Notes: generated from the letters alone by a model not told the origin. Positions 44,926 to 54,577 are shown, numbered from the stretch's first letter. The stretch: 64,000 nt of DNA from Bremerella sp. TYQ1 (GCF_020150455.1 NZ_CP083740.1:744001-808000), one strand, 5' to 3'. Numbers and translations: made by a program.

Positions 44926-45591
44926 ATGAGCGAAGAAGGCTCCCCAAGTGCCACGCTAGAAGACGCGCTGCAAAAATATGGTGCGCCTCTCCCTCCGGAG
45001 ATTCGCGACCAGGTTCAAAAGTACGTCGATGCACTGTGGGAAATCAATAAAACGATGAACCTCACGCGGCATACCGATTACGACAAGTTCGTTTCGCGTG
45101 ATGTCATCGATAGCCTGGCCATTGCCGGCCAACTGAAGCCGAACGAGGAAATCCTCGACATGGGCAGCGGTGGCGGTGTTCCTGGAATTTTAATCGCGAT
45201 CCTGCGACCTGACGTGCGTGTCACTCTTTGTGATTCCGTCGGCAAAAAAGCCCACGCCATGCAGGCCATCGTCGAGCAGGTCGAATTAGAGGTTCCTGTT
45301 TACCACAACCGAGCGGAACAGGTACTCGAAGACCTCAGCTTCGATGCGGTTGTCTGCCGCGCGGTCGCTCCGATGCGAAAGCTGCTACTTTGGTTGGACG
45401 ATCATTGGCTGGCAGCCGGCCGATTGCTGACCATCAAGGGAGGTCGCTGGGTGGAAGAAGTCAAAGAAGCGCGGCATCATGGCTATACCAAGGGCGTCGA
45501 GATCCGAAACGTCCACGAATATGAAACGCCAGGCAACGATCACCCCAGCGTGATCTTGAAAGTTTGGCCGAAAGGTCGCAAAGAGCCTTAA
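44926..45591 (+). CDS. rsmG: 16S rRNA (guanine(527)-N7)-methyltransferase RsmG
   Basis: SAM-dependent methylation of G527 in the 530 loop of 16S rRNA; loss of the enzyme gives low-level streptomycin resistance in other bacteria. The SAM-binding motif is EILDMGSGGGVPGILIAIL, preceded by family-specific NLTRHTDYDKFVSRDVIDSL and followed by SVGKKAHAMQAI and VVCRAVAPM. The length of 221 is normal. In many genomes it is next to mnmG or parAB; here it stands between an SH3-like protein gene and cysD. Its ribosome-binding region abuts the inverted repeat at 44860-44915. Confidence 0.93.
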   Translation: MSEEGSPSATLEDALQKYGAPLPPEIRDQVQKYVDALWEINKTMNLTRHTDYDKFVSRDVIDSLAIAGQLKPNEEILDMGSGGGVPGILIAILRPDVRVTLCDSVGKKAHAMQAIVEQVELEVPVYHNRAEQVLEDLSFDAVVCRAVAPMRKLLLWLDDHWLAAGRLLTIKGGRWVEEVKEARHHGYTKGVEIRNVHEYETPGNDHPSVILKVWPKGRKEP

Positions 45592-45621
45592 GCTGGTTCA
45601 ACTTACGGCCGATTAGTGTCG

Positions 45622-45650
45622 TTGTTGACAATACGTAAGACCCCTATAAT
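45622..45650 (+). promoter_or_regulatory. Promoter of the cysD-cysNC genes
   Basis: A perfect TATAAT (45645-45650) with TTGTTG (45622-45627) 17 bases upstream. A closer TTGACA (45625-45630) is only 14 bases away. The leader to cysD is about 105 bases. Confidence 0.6.
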
Positions 45651-45762
45651 CAGACGATTCTCTCCTAGCTTTCCCAGCCGGTAGAGAGACACCGACCCTC
45701 CGACAATAAGGCCTAATGCAAATCGGCCAAATTGCCTAACTTCAACCCACAGCGATTGATCG

Positions 45763-46671
45763 ATGTCCGGTTATCAGATTACGCATCTCAAGCAGTTGGA
45801 AGCAGAAAGCATCCATATCATCCGCGAAGTGGCGGCTGAGTTTGAGAACCCGGTGATGTTGTACTCCGTCGGGAAAGATTCCTCCGTCATGGTTCACCTG
45901 GCGATGAAGGCATTCTATCCGGCCAAGCCACCATTTCCCTTGATGCATGTCGACACGACATGGAAGTTCCGGGAGATGATCCAGTTCCGCGAAGATTACG
46001 CTCGCAAGGAATTGGGGCTCGATCTGATCGTGCACATCAACGAAGAAGGCAAGAAGGTCGGCATCGATCCGTTCCAAGACAGTGTCCGCCACACCGACTT
46101 GATGAAGACCGTTTCGCTGAAGCAGGCTCTGGATAAATATCAGTTCGATGCAGCTTTCGGCGGCGCTCGACGTGATGAAGAAAAGTCACGAGCCAAGGAA
46201 CGCGTCTTCTCCTTCCGTGATAAGAACCACCGCTGGGACCCAAAGAACCAACGACCAGAGCTGTGGAATCTGTACAACACCAAAGTCAACAAAGGGGAAA
46301 GCATTCGCGTCTTCCCTCTGTCGAACTGGACCGAGCTTGACGTTTGGCAATATATCCACTTGGAAGAGATTCCGATCGTGCCGCTGTACTACTCGGCAAA
46401 ACGCCCCGTCGTTTGGCGTAACGATATGTGGATTCTCGTCGACGACGATCGCTTGAAGCTCGAACCGGGCGAAAAAGTGGAAGAGAAAATGGTTCGCTTC
46501 CGCACGCTAGGTTGCTACCCGCTGACGGGTGCCGTCGAATCGGAAGCCGTGACGCTGCCAGACATCATTCAAGAGATGTTGCTGACGACCACCTCAGAAC
46601 GTCAAGGTCGTGCCATCGACAAAGATCAGGGCGCTTCGATGCAGAAGAAAAAAGAAGAAGGATACTTCTAA
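45763..46671 (+). CDS. cysD: Sulfate adenylyltransferase subunit 2 CysD (302 aa)
   Basis: Small, catalytic subunit of ATP sulfurylase; forms adenosine-5'-phosphosulfate from ATP and sulfate in partnership with the GTPase CysN. ATP-PPase-type motif [21 protein letters not shown] and the family segments [33 protein letters not shown] and [12 protein letters not shown] are all present. Length matches the 302 residues of E. coli CysD. The partner gene cysNC begins 125 bases downstream on the same strand, with a repeat-rich gap between. Confidence 0.97.
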   Translation: MSGYQITHLKQLEAESIHIIREVAAEFENPVMLYSVGKDSSVMVHLAMKAFYPAKPPFPLMHVDTTWKFREMIQFREDYARKELGLDLIVHINEEGKKVGIDPFQDSVRHTDLMKTVSLKQALDKYQFDAAFGGARRDEEKSRAKERVFSFRDKNHRWDPKNQRPELWNLYNTKVNKGESIRVFPLSNWTELDVWQYIHLEEIPIVPLYYSAKRPVVWRNDMWILVDDDRLKLEPGEKVEEKMVRFRTLGCYPLTGAVESEAVTLPDIIQEMLLTTTSERQGRAIDKDQGASMQKKKEEGYF

Positions 46672-46684
46672 CGCTCGAGGCGAG

Positions 46685-46789
46685 TGTTCAGTTTTCAATT
46701 TTCAGTTTTCGACAATGACGAGAAGACTGAATCGCAGCGAAAGCTGAGCATCGAATCCTACTGCAAACTGAACACCGACAACTAAACAC
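46685..46789. repeat. GAACACTGAAAA-type repeats in inverted orientation between cysD and cysNC
   Basis: The left part (46685-46711) reads on the minus strand as CGAAAACTGAAAATTGAAAA continuing to CTGAACAC. The right part (46763-46789) contains AAACTGAACACCGACAAC. Both resemble the tandem CTGAACACTGAAAA units at 10831-10860. The two sides face each other across about 50 bases and could fold on each other in RNA. Confidence 0.55.
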
Positions 46790-46796
46790 TAGACCT

Positions 46797-48728
46797 ATGT
46801 CTCATAAATCTGACCTGATCGCGACCGACATTCATGCTTATCTTGCTCAGCACGAGAAGAAGGAGCTGCTGCGATTCATTACGTGCGGCAGTGTCGACGA
46901 CGGTAAGAGCACGCTATTGGGCAAGCTGCTGATCGAATCGAAAGCCGCCTACGAAGATCAGCTCGCTGCGATTGAGAAAGACTCGGCCACGCACGGAACG
47001 GTTGGCGGTGAAATCGATCCGGCCTTGCTCACCGATGGTCTCAAAGAAGAACGCGAACAGGGCATTACGATTGACGTCGCGTATCGATACTTCTCGACCG
47101 CGAAGCGCAAGTTCATCGTTGCCGACACTCCAGGCCACGAGCAGTACACGCGTAACATGGCTACCGGCGCTTCGACCGCTGACTTGGCCATCATTTTGAT
47201 TGACGCCCGCCAAGGTGTTTTGACGCAGACGAAACGACATAGCTTCATCACGTCGCTGCTAGGTATTCGTCACATTCTGGTGGCGATCAACAAGATGGAC
47301 CTGGTCGATTACAGCCAGGAAGTGTTCGAGAAGATCAAGCAGGATTACATCGACTTCGCGGCGAAAATGTCGGCCGACGACGTCCACTTCATTCCGCTCT
47401 CGGCACTTAAAGGGGACAACCTCGTCGAGAAAAGCGAGAAGATGCCGTGGTACGAAGGTGCCACATTGATGCATATGCTCGAGAACCTTTACATCGGTTC
47501 CGACCGTAACTTGCAAGACTTCCGCTTCCCGGTTCAGTTGGTGAGCCGCCCGGACTTGAACTTCCGCGGTTTCTGCGGAACGGTCGCTTCCGGTACGATT
47601 CGACCCGGCGAAGAGATTATGGTTTTGCCGTCCAAAAAGACGAGCAAAGTCAAAAAGGTCGTCACGATGGATGGTGACGTGGAAGAAGCGTATCCGCCGA
47701 TGTCAGTCACACTGACCTTCGAAGACGAAATCGACTGCAGCCGTGGCGACATCATTGTTCGACCTGGGAACCGACCGAAAGTCGATAGCCAGTTCGACGC
47801 CATGGTGGTTTGGATGTCGGAAGAGCCGCTTGTTCCTGGCAAGCAGTACTTTGTGAAGCATACTACGAAGATGATGACCGGTACGGTCTCTCGTGTTCGC
47901 TACAACGTCGACGTGAACACGCTTCACCGCGAAGATTCGCCAGCTTTGAAGTTGAACGAAATCGGTCGCTGCTCGATCAAATTGAATCAGGCAGTTTGCT
48001 TCGATCCGTATGCGAAAAACAAAACGACCGGAGCGTTCATCCTGATCGACTACATGTCGAACCGTACCGTCGGTGCAGGGATGATCATCGATCGCGATGC
48101 AAGTGACGCCGATGAGTTGTGGGACGTCGAAGGTGACGAAACTCTCCAAAGCTCGAAGGGAAATGTCTCCTCAGATGAGCGAGCCGCTCGATTCGGTCAA
48201 AAGCCGGCCACAGTCCTTTTGACCGGTTTGACTGGGGCTGGCAAAACCACGATTGCTTACGCTTTAGAGCGCCGCCTGTTTGACGAAGGAAAGACCAGCG
48301 TCGTCTTGGACGGTCAAAACCTTCGTCGAGGGATCAGCAAGGATCTCGGCTATACGGCCGAACAGCGTGGCGAAAACCTGCGTCGTGGAAGCGAAATCGC
48401 GCGAATGCTCAACGAGTCTGGCATGCTTTGTATTGCTGCCTTCCTGGCACCCAACAGTGAAGTTCGGCAGAAGGCGAGCGAAGTTGTCGGAACCGATCGT
48501 TTCCTGACGGTTCACCTATCCGCCCCGATTGAAGTTTGTCGGGAGCGAGAAGATGGTGGAATGTACGCCAAAGCGGATAGCGGCGAGATCGCCAACTTCC
48601 CCGGCGTCAGCTACGACTACGAAGTGCCAGAGAATGCAGACCTCGTTCTTCCAACACACGAACTTAACGTGGAAGAATGCGTTGATAAGATCTATCAGTT
48701 GCTCCAAGATCGCGGAATCATTGACTAA
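46797..48728 (+). CDS. cysNC: Bifunctional sulfate adenylyltransferase subunit 1 / adenylylsulfate kinase (643 aa)
   Basis: Fusion of the regulatory GTPase of ATP sulfurylase (CysN) with APS kinase (CysC), which phosphorylates APS to PAPS. The GTPase domain shows G1 GSVDDGKST (31-39), G3 DTPGHEQ and G4 NKMD, followed by EF-Tu-like beta-barrel domains to about 450. The kinase domain has P-loop GLTGAGKTT from residue 477. Its next motif is [10 protein letters not shown], where single-domain APS kinases usually have DGDN; this variant is, to my knowledge, common in CysNC fusions. The ATG at 46797 follows the repeat-rich gap; no strong ribosome-binding site is visible. Confidence 0.95.
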   Translation: MSHKSDLIATDIHAYLAQHEKKELLRFITCGSVDDGKSTLLGKLLIESKAAYEDQLAAIEKDSATHGTVGGEIDPALLTDGLKEEREQGITIDVAYRYFSTAKRKFIVADTPGHEQYTRNMATGASTADLAIILIDARQGVLTQTKRHSFITSLLGIRHILVAINKMDLVDYSQEVFEKIKQDYIDFAAKMSADDVHFIPLSALKGDNLVEKSEKMPWYEGATLMHMLENLYIGSDRNLQDFRFPVQLVSRPDLNFRGFCGTVASGTIRPGEEIMVLPSKKTSKVKKVVTMDGDVEEAYPPMSVTLTFEDEIDCSRGDIIVRPGNRPKVDSQFDAMVVWMSEEPLVPGKQYFVKHTTKMMTGTVSRVRYNVDVNTLHREDSPALKLNEIGRCSIKLNQAVCFDPYAKNKTTGAFILIDYMSNRTVGAGMIIDRDASDADELWDVEGDETLQSSKGNVSSDERAARFGQKPATVLLTGLTGAGKTTIAYALERRLFDEGKTSVVLDGQNLRRGISKDLGYTAEQRGENLRRGSEIARMLNESGMLCIAAFLAPNSEVRQKASEVVGTDRFLTVHLSAPIEVCREREDGGMYAKADSGEIANFPGVSYDYEVPENADLVLPTHELNVEECVDKIYQLLQDRGIID

Positions 48729-48873
48729 CAAGCGGTTCGTATTGAATGCGTCGTTAGATTCCTGAAGTAACTAACCTTGCACTGTTTCGCTTGATGCTGG
48801 CATATTGATCGGCAACGCCTTCTTGGGAATATGGCTCGATCAATGACAGGTGAATAGCATGCAGGGACGTGAT

Positions 48874-50088
48874 ATGAAATTTCGGCACCGCGTACGCAAT
48901 TGGGTGCGCCGAAAATCACGCGAAGCATTTCACCGAATTGCTGGAGTAGCGCCTCCCACGCATTCCATGACATCGCAAGAATGGATTGCAGAACACCCAG
49001 GCGATGGTAGCCGGACGGTTCTTTCTGGTGCTCAAAGCCAAAGGTTTGCTGCTCGCAAAATTGGGGGAAGTGTTGAAGAGATTGATCTTCATTTTGATTC
49101 TTTAGATGATGATCGTCGGTCGATATTCCAGCGTCATGTCTATGAACCTTTAATTCGCGAACTTCCCGCAGATGTCATGGTCTGTTTGCGAGATGCATGC
49201 GTAGGCTGTCGTGGAGTTGCTGCGATCTCTTCTGACGGAATTTTGCTTTCCGATCTGAGTGCTGTTGTTTTCCAAGAGATGTCGAATGTGCCATTGAATC
49301 GGACATTCGAATACGCTGGCTACTTGCCTCCGCTAAGGAGGCTTCAGGGAACACTCGGTGTACTTTCCTACGCGTATGCCAACCAGAACTATTTTCATTT
49401 TTTACTCGAATGCCTGCCCAAGATTCGGTTACTTGAAGAATCGGGCGTGGTAGTGGATCGCTACTACGTACCGTATAAGCAAATTTATCAGCAAGAACTG
49501 CTCGAGTTGTTTGGCATCGACCGGGGAAAAGTAATTGCGGAATCGGACTTGTGCTTTGTCCAGGCGGATGAGGTTTATTTTCCTTCCCATTCGGATATAC
49601 CACGGAAGGAATCAGTTCGATTTTTGTTTGAAACGGCGAAGCGTCAGTCGTGGGCAAAGCTCGAAAGCGGAGTAAAAAAACGAGTCTATGTTTCGCGTTC
49701 TAGAATGAAACGCCGAAATTGCTTGAATGATGATGATGTTATGACCATGCTCTCCAAGTACGGATTTGAGCGATACCACTTGGAAACGATGTCCGTCCGA
49801 GAACAGATTCAACTTTTTCAACAGGCAGAGATTATTGTGGGCCCCCATGGAGCAGGCCTAGTCAACATGGTGTTTTCAACGCCAGGGACAATGGTGGTAG
49901 AAATAGGTACGCCTTTCCGCCCCTATTCTTTTTTTCATGATTTATCGATGGCATCTGACCACGTTTTTCGATGGTTTGTCGCCTCGCCCACGGATGGCAA
50001 AGGAGATGAGTCAAATATGATCGTTGATGTCCCGCTGCTGGAAAGCTTCTTGAAGCAATCTGTGCTGGAGCAAGGGAGTTTTGCCTAG
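48874..50088 (+). CDS. Glycosyltransferase family 61-type protein (about 404 aa)
   Basis: Likely sugar transferase of the GT61/DUF563 group. The conserved C-terminal half contains RVYVSRSRMKRRNCLNDDDV, SVREQIQLFQQAEIIVGPHG and AGLVNMVFSTPGTMVVEI, which together are typical of the family, and YANQNYFHFLLECLPKIRLL in the middle. The N-terminus is basic with no signal peptide, so it acts in the cytoplasm or at the inner face of the membrane. GTG at 48850, ATG at 48859 and ATG at 48874 are possible starts; 48874 is chosen because AGGGA lies 8 bases upstream. The gene is visibly richer in A and T than its neighbours, which may mean recent transfer. Acceptor unknown. Confidence 0.82.
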   Translation: MKFRHRVRNWVRRKSREAFHRIAGVAPPTHSMTSQEWIAEHPGDGSRTVLSGAQSQRFAARKIGGSVEEIDLHFDSLDDDRRSIFQRHVYEPLIRELPADVMVCLRDACVGCRGVAAISSDGILLSDLSAVVFQEMSNVPLNRTFEYAGYLPPLRRLQGTLGVLSYAYANQNYFHFLLECLPKIRLLEESGVVVDRYYVPYKQIYQQELLELFGIDRGKVIAESDLCFVQADEVYFPSHSDIPRKESVRFLFETAKRQSWAKLESGVKKRVYVSRSRMKRRNCLNDDDVMTMLSKYGFERYHLETMSVREQIQLFQQAEIIVGPHGAGLVNMVFSTPGTMVVEIGTPFRPYSFFHDLSMASDHVFRWFVASPTDGKGDESNMIVDVPLLESFLKQSVLEQGSFA

Positions 50089-50209
50089 GCATATCTCTGT
50101 GATTACCGATTCGTGAGTTTTCCTGAAGGTTGACTGCCATGTCGTACATTGTGGCGCGTGGTCGAACCGTCTAAAATTCCGGTGCCTTGAAATCCCCGGA
50201 GCCGACCCC

Positions 50210-50872
50210 ATGCCCAGTTTGACGATTGAAAACTATGTGAAAGCGATCTATCAGATCGCTCTTCAGGCACCGGAAAAAGCGGCTTCGACTGGGGAGATTG
50301 CCACGGCTCTTGAGGTTTCGCCAGGTACGGTGACCAGTATGATGAAGACGCTCAGCGAGACAGGGCTGGCGTCTTATACGAAGTACGAAGGGGTGCGTCT
50401 TACCGATAGCGGTCGGAAGTTGGCGCTGCGAGTGTTACGACGTCATCGCTTGATTGAACTGTTCTTGGTTCATACGCTCGATTTGGCTTGGGATGAAGTC
50501 CATGAAGAAGCGGAGAACATGGAACATGCTGTCAGTGACTTCCTGGTAGATCGAATCGATCAATACCTCGGATTTCCATCTTCCGATCCGCACGGTGACC
50601 CCATTCCGACGGCCGATGGAAAGATCCGCACAGAGCAGGGGGTTAAGCTTACGCAGTGGGAAACCGGCAAGGCGTTTCGCCTGGTTCGCGTCATGGATCA
50701 AAGCTCTGATTTCTTGCGGTATCTTAGCGAAGAATCGCTGCAGCCTGGCTGTGAAGCAAAGCTGCTTTCCAATCGTGTCGAGGCGGGCATCGTCATGATT
50801 GAGATCGAAGGACGCACAACCGCACTTGGCTTAGAAGCTGCGGAGAAGTTGATGGTCGCCGCAGTTTCCTGA
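50210..50872 (+). CDS. DtxR/MntR-family metal-dependent transcriptional regulator (220 aa)
   Basis: Iron- or manganese-responsive repressor family. An N-terminal winged helix (SLTIENYVKAIYQIALQAPEKAASTGEIA, then TALEVSPGTVTSMMKTLSETGLASY) is followed by the dimerisation and metal-binding helices (RHRLIELFLVHTLDLAWDEVHEEAENMEHAVSD, with the usual His and Glu ligands) and a C-terminal FeoA/SH3-like domain (about 145-215). The three-domain length is typical of DtxR and IdeR rather than the shorter MntR. Its target is not evident: no feoB, mntH or siderophore gene lies nearby. It is the last plus-strand gene before a run of five minus-strand genes. Confidence 0.88.
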   Translation: MPSLTIENYVKAIYQIALQAPEKAASTGEIATALEVSPGTVTSMMKTLSETGLASYTKYEGVRLTDSGRKLALRVLRRHRLIELFLVHTLDLAWDEVHEEAENMEHAVSDFLVDRIDQYLGFPSSDPHGDPIPTADGKIRTEQGVKLTQWETGKAFRLVRVMDQSSDFLRYLSEESLQPGCEAKLLSNRVEAGIVMIEIEGRTTALGLEAAEKLMVAAVS

Positions 50873-50897
50873 TGTTGCGTTGGGCTTAGGCAGTGAC

Positions 50898-51182
50898 TTA
50901 CCTAATCCGTTGATAGTAGCCAATTGCCGAAATAAAGCCGATGAATCCGCCTCCGATGAGCCAGAACGGATAAAAGTAAAGACGTCCGGCGAGTAAGCCA
51001 ATAGCCAGCCATACGATCCCAAGTAGCATAGCCCCGAAACCACTTGCCATACTCGTCCACGCCACCTTCAGGTTCTCCTGGTGGCGTTGAGTCGAAACTT
51101 TCGTTTCGGATTCCACCAATTGGCGATATTGATCCGTGGAATGGCTCGAGCTTTGCGAACTTTCGTATGGCTCTTTAAACAT
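50898..51182 (-). CDS. Small membrane protein with two helices (94 aa)
   Basis: Not recognised. About 40 residues of polar, Ser/Gln-rich sequence (MFKEPYESSQSSSHSTDQYRQ) precede two closely spaced hydrophobic segments near the C-terminus (GFGAMLLGIVWLAIGLLAG and FWLIGGGFIGFISAIGYY). The start at 51182 is strongly supported by GGGGAGAG 6 bases upstream; a start at 51236 lacks such a site. It is convergent with the DtxR-like gene, only 25 bases apart, and is not obviously linked to the DinB-like gene upstream. Confidence 0.7.
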   Translation of the reverse strand: MFKEPYESSQSSSHSTDQYRQLVESETKVSTQRHQENLKVAWTSMASGFGAMLLGIVWLAIGLLAGRLYFYPFWLIGGGFIGFISAIGYYQRIR

Positions 51183-51339
51183 CCGACTCTCCCCAACGGT
51201 TCTTCCGAGAAACGAATGAATCGACGACCTGAGCAAGAGGAGGTCTTTCCCCTAATTAGTGCGGTTCGATAAGAGAGTAGATTAGGCCGGGAGGCAACGA
51301 AGCGTCAAACGAATTCTCAGTGAAGACGAATAATTGCCG

Positions 51340-51834
51340 CTAAGAGATCGTCGGTTTGTGCCCCAGTGAGCGTCGGACCATGGTGAGCTGTCCACTATGA
51401 AGCCCTTCGTGCCAGATGGCTGTTTCGAAGACTTGTCCGTAATCAGCTAAGAAGTCAGGCGTGCCGTCAGGAGTTTTCGTGGCTAGATCGTCATCGGAAA
51501 GGGTAGCTAGTATTTCCAACAGTACTGTACGTCGATCATTCATGTAGGCACGAACTTCGTCGACGGGAGGGTAGTCCTCCAGTTTCGGTGAAGGGGTCGA
51601 TCCCAGCCCGAACAATTCCTGGTAGTTATCTTTGGCGGCCGCTTTCTCAGGTCGGAGCAGCGAGATAAAGAAATTGTCGGTCGTCGCCATATGGCCAATG
51701 AACCACAGGGCATGGTTGCTTTGATTACAGACTTGAGCTACCCAGTCTTGAGGCGCCTTGAAGTCTTCCAGGATCCTCTGCGTGAACCCACGAGCCGATT
51801 GTAGTTGGTGCTGAAGTCGCTCGATCATCGACAT
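51340..51834 (-). CDS. DinB-family protein (164 aa)
   Basis: Four-helix-bundle protein of the DinB/YfiT superfamily, whose members include thiol-dependent transferases and many proteins of unknown role. The usual three metal-ligand histidines can be placed: one in HALWFIGHMA and two in the C-terminal AIWHEGLHSGQLTMVRR segment. It starts 11 bases after the MarR-like gene, and its AAGGAT ribosome-binding site overlaps that gene's stop, so the two are one operon. A detoxification role under MarR control is a reasonable inference but the substrate is unknown. Confidence 0.83.
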   Translation of the reverse strand: MSMIERLQHQLQSARGFTQRILEDFKAPQDWVAQVCNQSNHALWFIGHMATTDNFFISLLRPEKAAAKDNYQELFGLGSTPSPKLEDYPPVDEVRAYMNDRRTVLLEILATLSDDDLATKTPDGTPDFLADYGQVFETAIWHEGLHSGQLTMVRRSLGHKPTIS

Positions 51835-51845
51835 GGTGCGTATCC

Positions 51846-52298
51846 TTAGAGGGTCTGGGTTCGATCACTACTGCTGCCTGCTTTTCGCAGAATACTCAGA
51901 AACGAATCGATTTGCTCGACGTCGCAGCCATCGAAAAAGGCTTCGTGGACTTTTTCTTGAAGCGAAGTAATCACGGGGCGAAGTCGCTCGAGTGCGTGTT
52001 CCCCCTGAGGGGTCAAGTAAATACGCAGCGCTCGGCGATCTTCAGGGTCGCGCATTCGACGGATTAACTGAGCTTTTTCCGTTCGATCGAGAAGGCCTGT
52101 CATGCTGCTCGCATCGAGATGAACTTCTTCGGCAAGCTCGCTAGGCTTCTGGCCATCACGTTGTTCCAAGCAGGAAAGTACAAAGAGTTGCGCTGGCGTC
52201 ACCTCGTGACCGGAGAGACCTTCGGTATAGATTCGCGAGATCTTCCGCATCGCGACACCGAGCAGAAAACAGAGTTGATCGTCCTTTTTCCAGTTCAT
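51846..52298 (-). CDS. MarR-family transcriptional regulator (150 aa)
   Basis: Winged-helix repressor: VTPAQLFVLSCLEQRDGQKPSELAEEVHLDASSMTGLLD contains the DNA-recognition helix, and MRDPEDRRALRIYLTPQG is the conserved wing with the Asp-Arg pair. These regulators usually respond to phenolic or other lipophilic compounds and repress their own operon. The start at 52298 (MNWKKDDQLCFLLG) fits the family; a longer frame to 52364 is possible and no strong ribosome-binding site decides. It is co-directional with the downstream DinB-like gene, which is its most likely target. Confidence 0.88.
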   Translation of the reverse strand: MNWKKDDQLCFLLGVAMRKISRIYTEGLSGHEVTPAQLFVLSCLEQRDGQKPSELAEEVHLDASSMTGLLDRTEKAQLIRRMRDPEDRRALRIYLTPQGEHALERLRPVITSLQEKVHEAFFDGCDVEQIDSFLSILRKAGSSSDRTQTL

Positions 52299-52393
52299 TT
52301 CGTGCGTGTTGTCTGAGAAACTTTTGCGTCTAAATGATTGTACGTAGAAGGCAATCCTCAGCAATATCCACCACTACGAGCGGAAACGATCTG

Positions 52394-54577
52394 CTACATC
52401 GGCCGGACGGTTACCACAACGCCTTTGAAAGCTGGGGTCTTGGATTTGGGATCGGCAGTGCGCGCTACAAGCGTATTGGCCTCCGGATAGTACATCAGGG
52501 CATTGCCAGCTTTGATGTCAGCGAACTCGTGAACGACGAACCCGTCAATCTTTCCGATGTTCGAGGTAATGCTGACTCGTTGGCCGTTCTTGACACCTAG
52601 CCGCTGGCAGTCGTTGGGATGCATGACAATCACGTCACGGCGATCAATGCCGCGGTAGATGTCATATTCTTCGTAGACGACTGTATTGAATTGCCCTTCG
52701 CTACGAACAGTCATCAGGCGTAGTTCATTCTCTCCAGTCCCTTTTAGCTCAGGGATATCGTGCGAATGTAAAATCAAGCGTCCGCTCGGTGTCGGAAATT
52801 GCGGCGAGTGAAACGTTCTGCCAGCGATTTGAAATTCCTGTTTGGAACGATCGATCTCAGCGATTTTCTCGAAGCCTGGAACTACCTTGGAAAGGGCCTC
52901 ACGAATTTTGTTGGTGTCTTGCATCGACTTCCAATCGATCGGCGTCTTATTCTCGAGAACACCTTCGGCCATCGTGGCAATGACGTCGACCTCGCCGCGT
53001 GGACCATCGAGTCGGCTGGGACCACCATCTGACATTCGCACATAGTTGAACATCGATTCTTGCGTGGTCTGGTACGGCTCTTCGTCTCGAGCAAGTACCG
53101 GAAGAATAATGGTTTCTTTCGCAAGTCCGTGAGCATGACCGGTATTAAGGGTCGTGCTCATGTAGACCATGGTGTCTAGTTTTTGAAGAGCTTGGGCGGC
53201 AAAAGCCAAGTCGGGGTTGGATCCATACAGGTTTCCTCCAAGACAGAAGCCCATTTTCAGCTTGCCTGCATCGGCGTCTTCCATGCAACCAAGCGTATCG
53301 AGACCTGGTGTTCGTGGCAGTTGCACACCGTATTCTTTTTCCAGGCCGTCGAAGATTGCCTGTTTGAGAACTGGGGTCACGCCAACGGACCCAATCCCTT
53401 GGACGTTCGAGTGGCCGCGAATGGGCATCAGGCCGCATCCTGGCTTACCGACCATGCCGCGCATGGCTGCGAGTCCGGCAATGGCTTGAACGTTATCGAC
53501 TCCATGCGCGTGATGGGTGATTCCCATCGTCCAACTAAAGATAACACGCTTGGCTTTAAGATAACGCTGCGCAATGTCTTCGATCTTCAGCTTGCCGACG
53601 CCAGACTTGGTTTCGATTTCTTCCCACGAAAGGTTGCGAAGGAAGGCCAGGTATTGATCGGTGTTTTCGCAGTGGTTGTCCAGAAATGGTTGATCTTGTC
53701 CTCCTAGTTCCAGCACGCGTTTGGCGATGCCGTACAGAAGCGCGAGATCGCCTCCAATATCAGGTTGAACGTAGAGCGTGGCGATCTTCGTTCCAAACAG
53801 AAGGCTGATCGGATCGCTGGGAACTCGAAAGTTGACCAGGCCCGTTTCGACAACGGGATTGATCACGATCACTTCTCCGCCGCGACGTCGAACATGCTTC
53901 AACGTCGACATTAATCGCGGATGATTGCTGGCCGGGTTACCACCGATCAGAAAGACCAAGTCGGCATGTTCCACGTCATCCAGAACGATTGTCGCGGTGC
54001 CGCTGCCAACGGTGCTCGCTAGTCCGACGCCACTTGCCTGGTGGCAATAGTAACTGCAGTTGTTGACATTGTTGGTGCCATACAGACGGGCGAAGAGTTG
54101 CAGCAGGAAGCCGGCCTCCATGCTGCTACGCCCGCTGAAGTACCAGAATGTTTTATCCGCGGTCAGGGACTTCAGTTTGTTGATGACCCGAGCGAAGGCT
54201 TCGTCCCATGCAATTGGGCGGTAATGCTGAGTCCCTGATTCCCAGAGCATCGGCTGCGTGACTCGGCCGGCATGCTCCATCTGATAAGGGGTAAACTTCT
54301 GAAGTTGAGCAACGCTGTAAGTTGTCCAAAAGTCTTCCGGGATGGCTCCCTGCATATCAGCGGCCATCGCCTGCATCGATTTTTTGCAGACCTCGGGAAA
54401 CGTCCCTTGCTCGTTGACCATTCCCCCTTTTTGCCCTCCCATCCCCAAAGCGCATGTCTTGCAAGCGTTCTTGCTTCGCATGGCTTTCCAGAACTTCCAA
54501 TACCCGCCCGACTCACGTGCTTTTTGAAACGTGTACCGGATCGCTTGCCAGCCGCCGCCACTGGTTGGCTTTTTCAT
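52394..54577 (-). CDS. FdhF/YdeP-family molybdopterin oxidoreductase (727 aa)
   Basis: Molybdenum-dependent oxidoreductase of the FdhF/YdeP group, related to formate dehydrogenase H. An N-terminal NACKTCALGMGGQKGGM segment holds two of the cysteines expected for an iron-sulfur site, fewer than in true formate dehydrogenases. The likely molybdenum-ligating Cys is in NNCSYYCHQASGVG. Cofactor-binding landmarks include FLIGGNPASNHPRL and RGHSNVQGIGSVG, and the C-terminal MopB-type domain has IVMHPNDCQRLGVKNGQRV. E. coli YdeP is linked to acid resistance, but its substrate is not known. The start at 54577 (MKKPTSGGGWQAI) is preceded by AGGA. No maturation genes are nearby. Confidence 0.88.
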   Translation of the reverse strand: MKKPTSGGGWQAIRYTFQKARESGGYWKFWKAMRSKNACKTCALGMGGQKGGMVNEQGTFPEVCKKSMQAMAADMQGAIPEDFWTTYSVAQLQKFTPYQMEHAGRVTQPMLWESGTQHYRPIAWDEAFARVINKLKSLTADKTFWYFSGRSSMEAGFLLQLFARLYGTNNVNNCSYYCHQASGVGLASTVGSGTATIVLDDVEHADLVFLIGGNPASNHPRLMSTLKHVRRRGGEVIVINPVVETGLVNFRVPSDPISLLFGTKIATLYVQPDIGGDLALLYGIAKRVLELGGQDQPFLDNHCENTDQYLAFLRNLSWEEIETKSGVGKLKIEDIAQRYLKAKRVIFSWTMGITHHAHGVDNVQAIAGLAAMRGMVGKPGCGLMPIRGHSNVQGIGSVGVTPVLKQAIFDGLEKEYGVQLPRTPGLDTLGCMEDADAGKLKMGFCLGGNLYGSNPDLAFAAQALQKLDTMVYMSTTLNTGHAHGLAKETIILPVLARDEEPYQTTQESMFNYVRMSDGGPSRLDGPRGEVDVIATMAEGVLENKTPIDWKSMQDTNKIREALSKVVPGFEKIAEIDRSKQEFQIAGRTFHSPQFPTPSGRLILHSHDIPELKGTGENELRLMTVRSEGQFNTVVYEEYDIYRGIDRRDVIVMHPNDCQRLGVKNGQRVSITSNIGKIDGFVVHEFADIKAGNALMYYPEANTLVARTADPKSKTPAFKGVVVTVRPM

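Noticed and set aside
45622..45650. TTGACA at 45625-45630 as the -35 box of the cysD promoter
   Set aside because: Spacing to TATAAT is only 14 bases; TTGTTG at 45622 gives 17 and was used instead, although it is a poorer match.
45651..45762. A riboswitch (SAM-type) in the cysD leader
   Set aside because: The leader holds only a small TCTCT/AGAGA pairing and no conserved aptamer elements that I can recognise.
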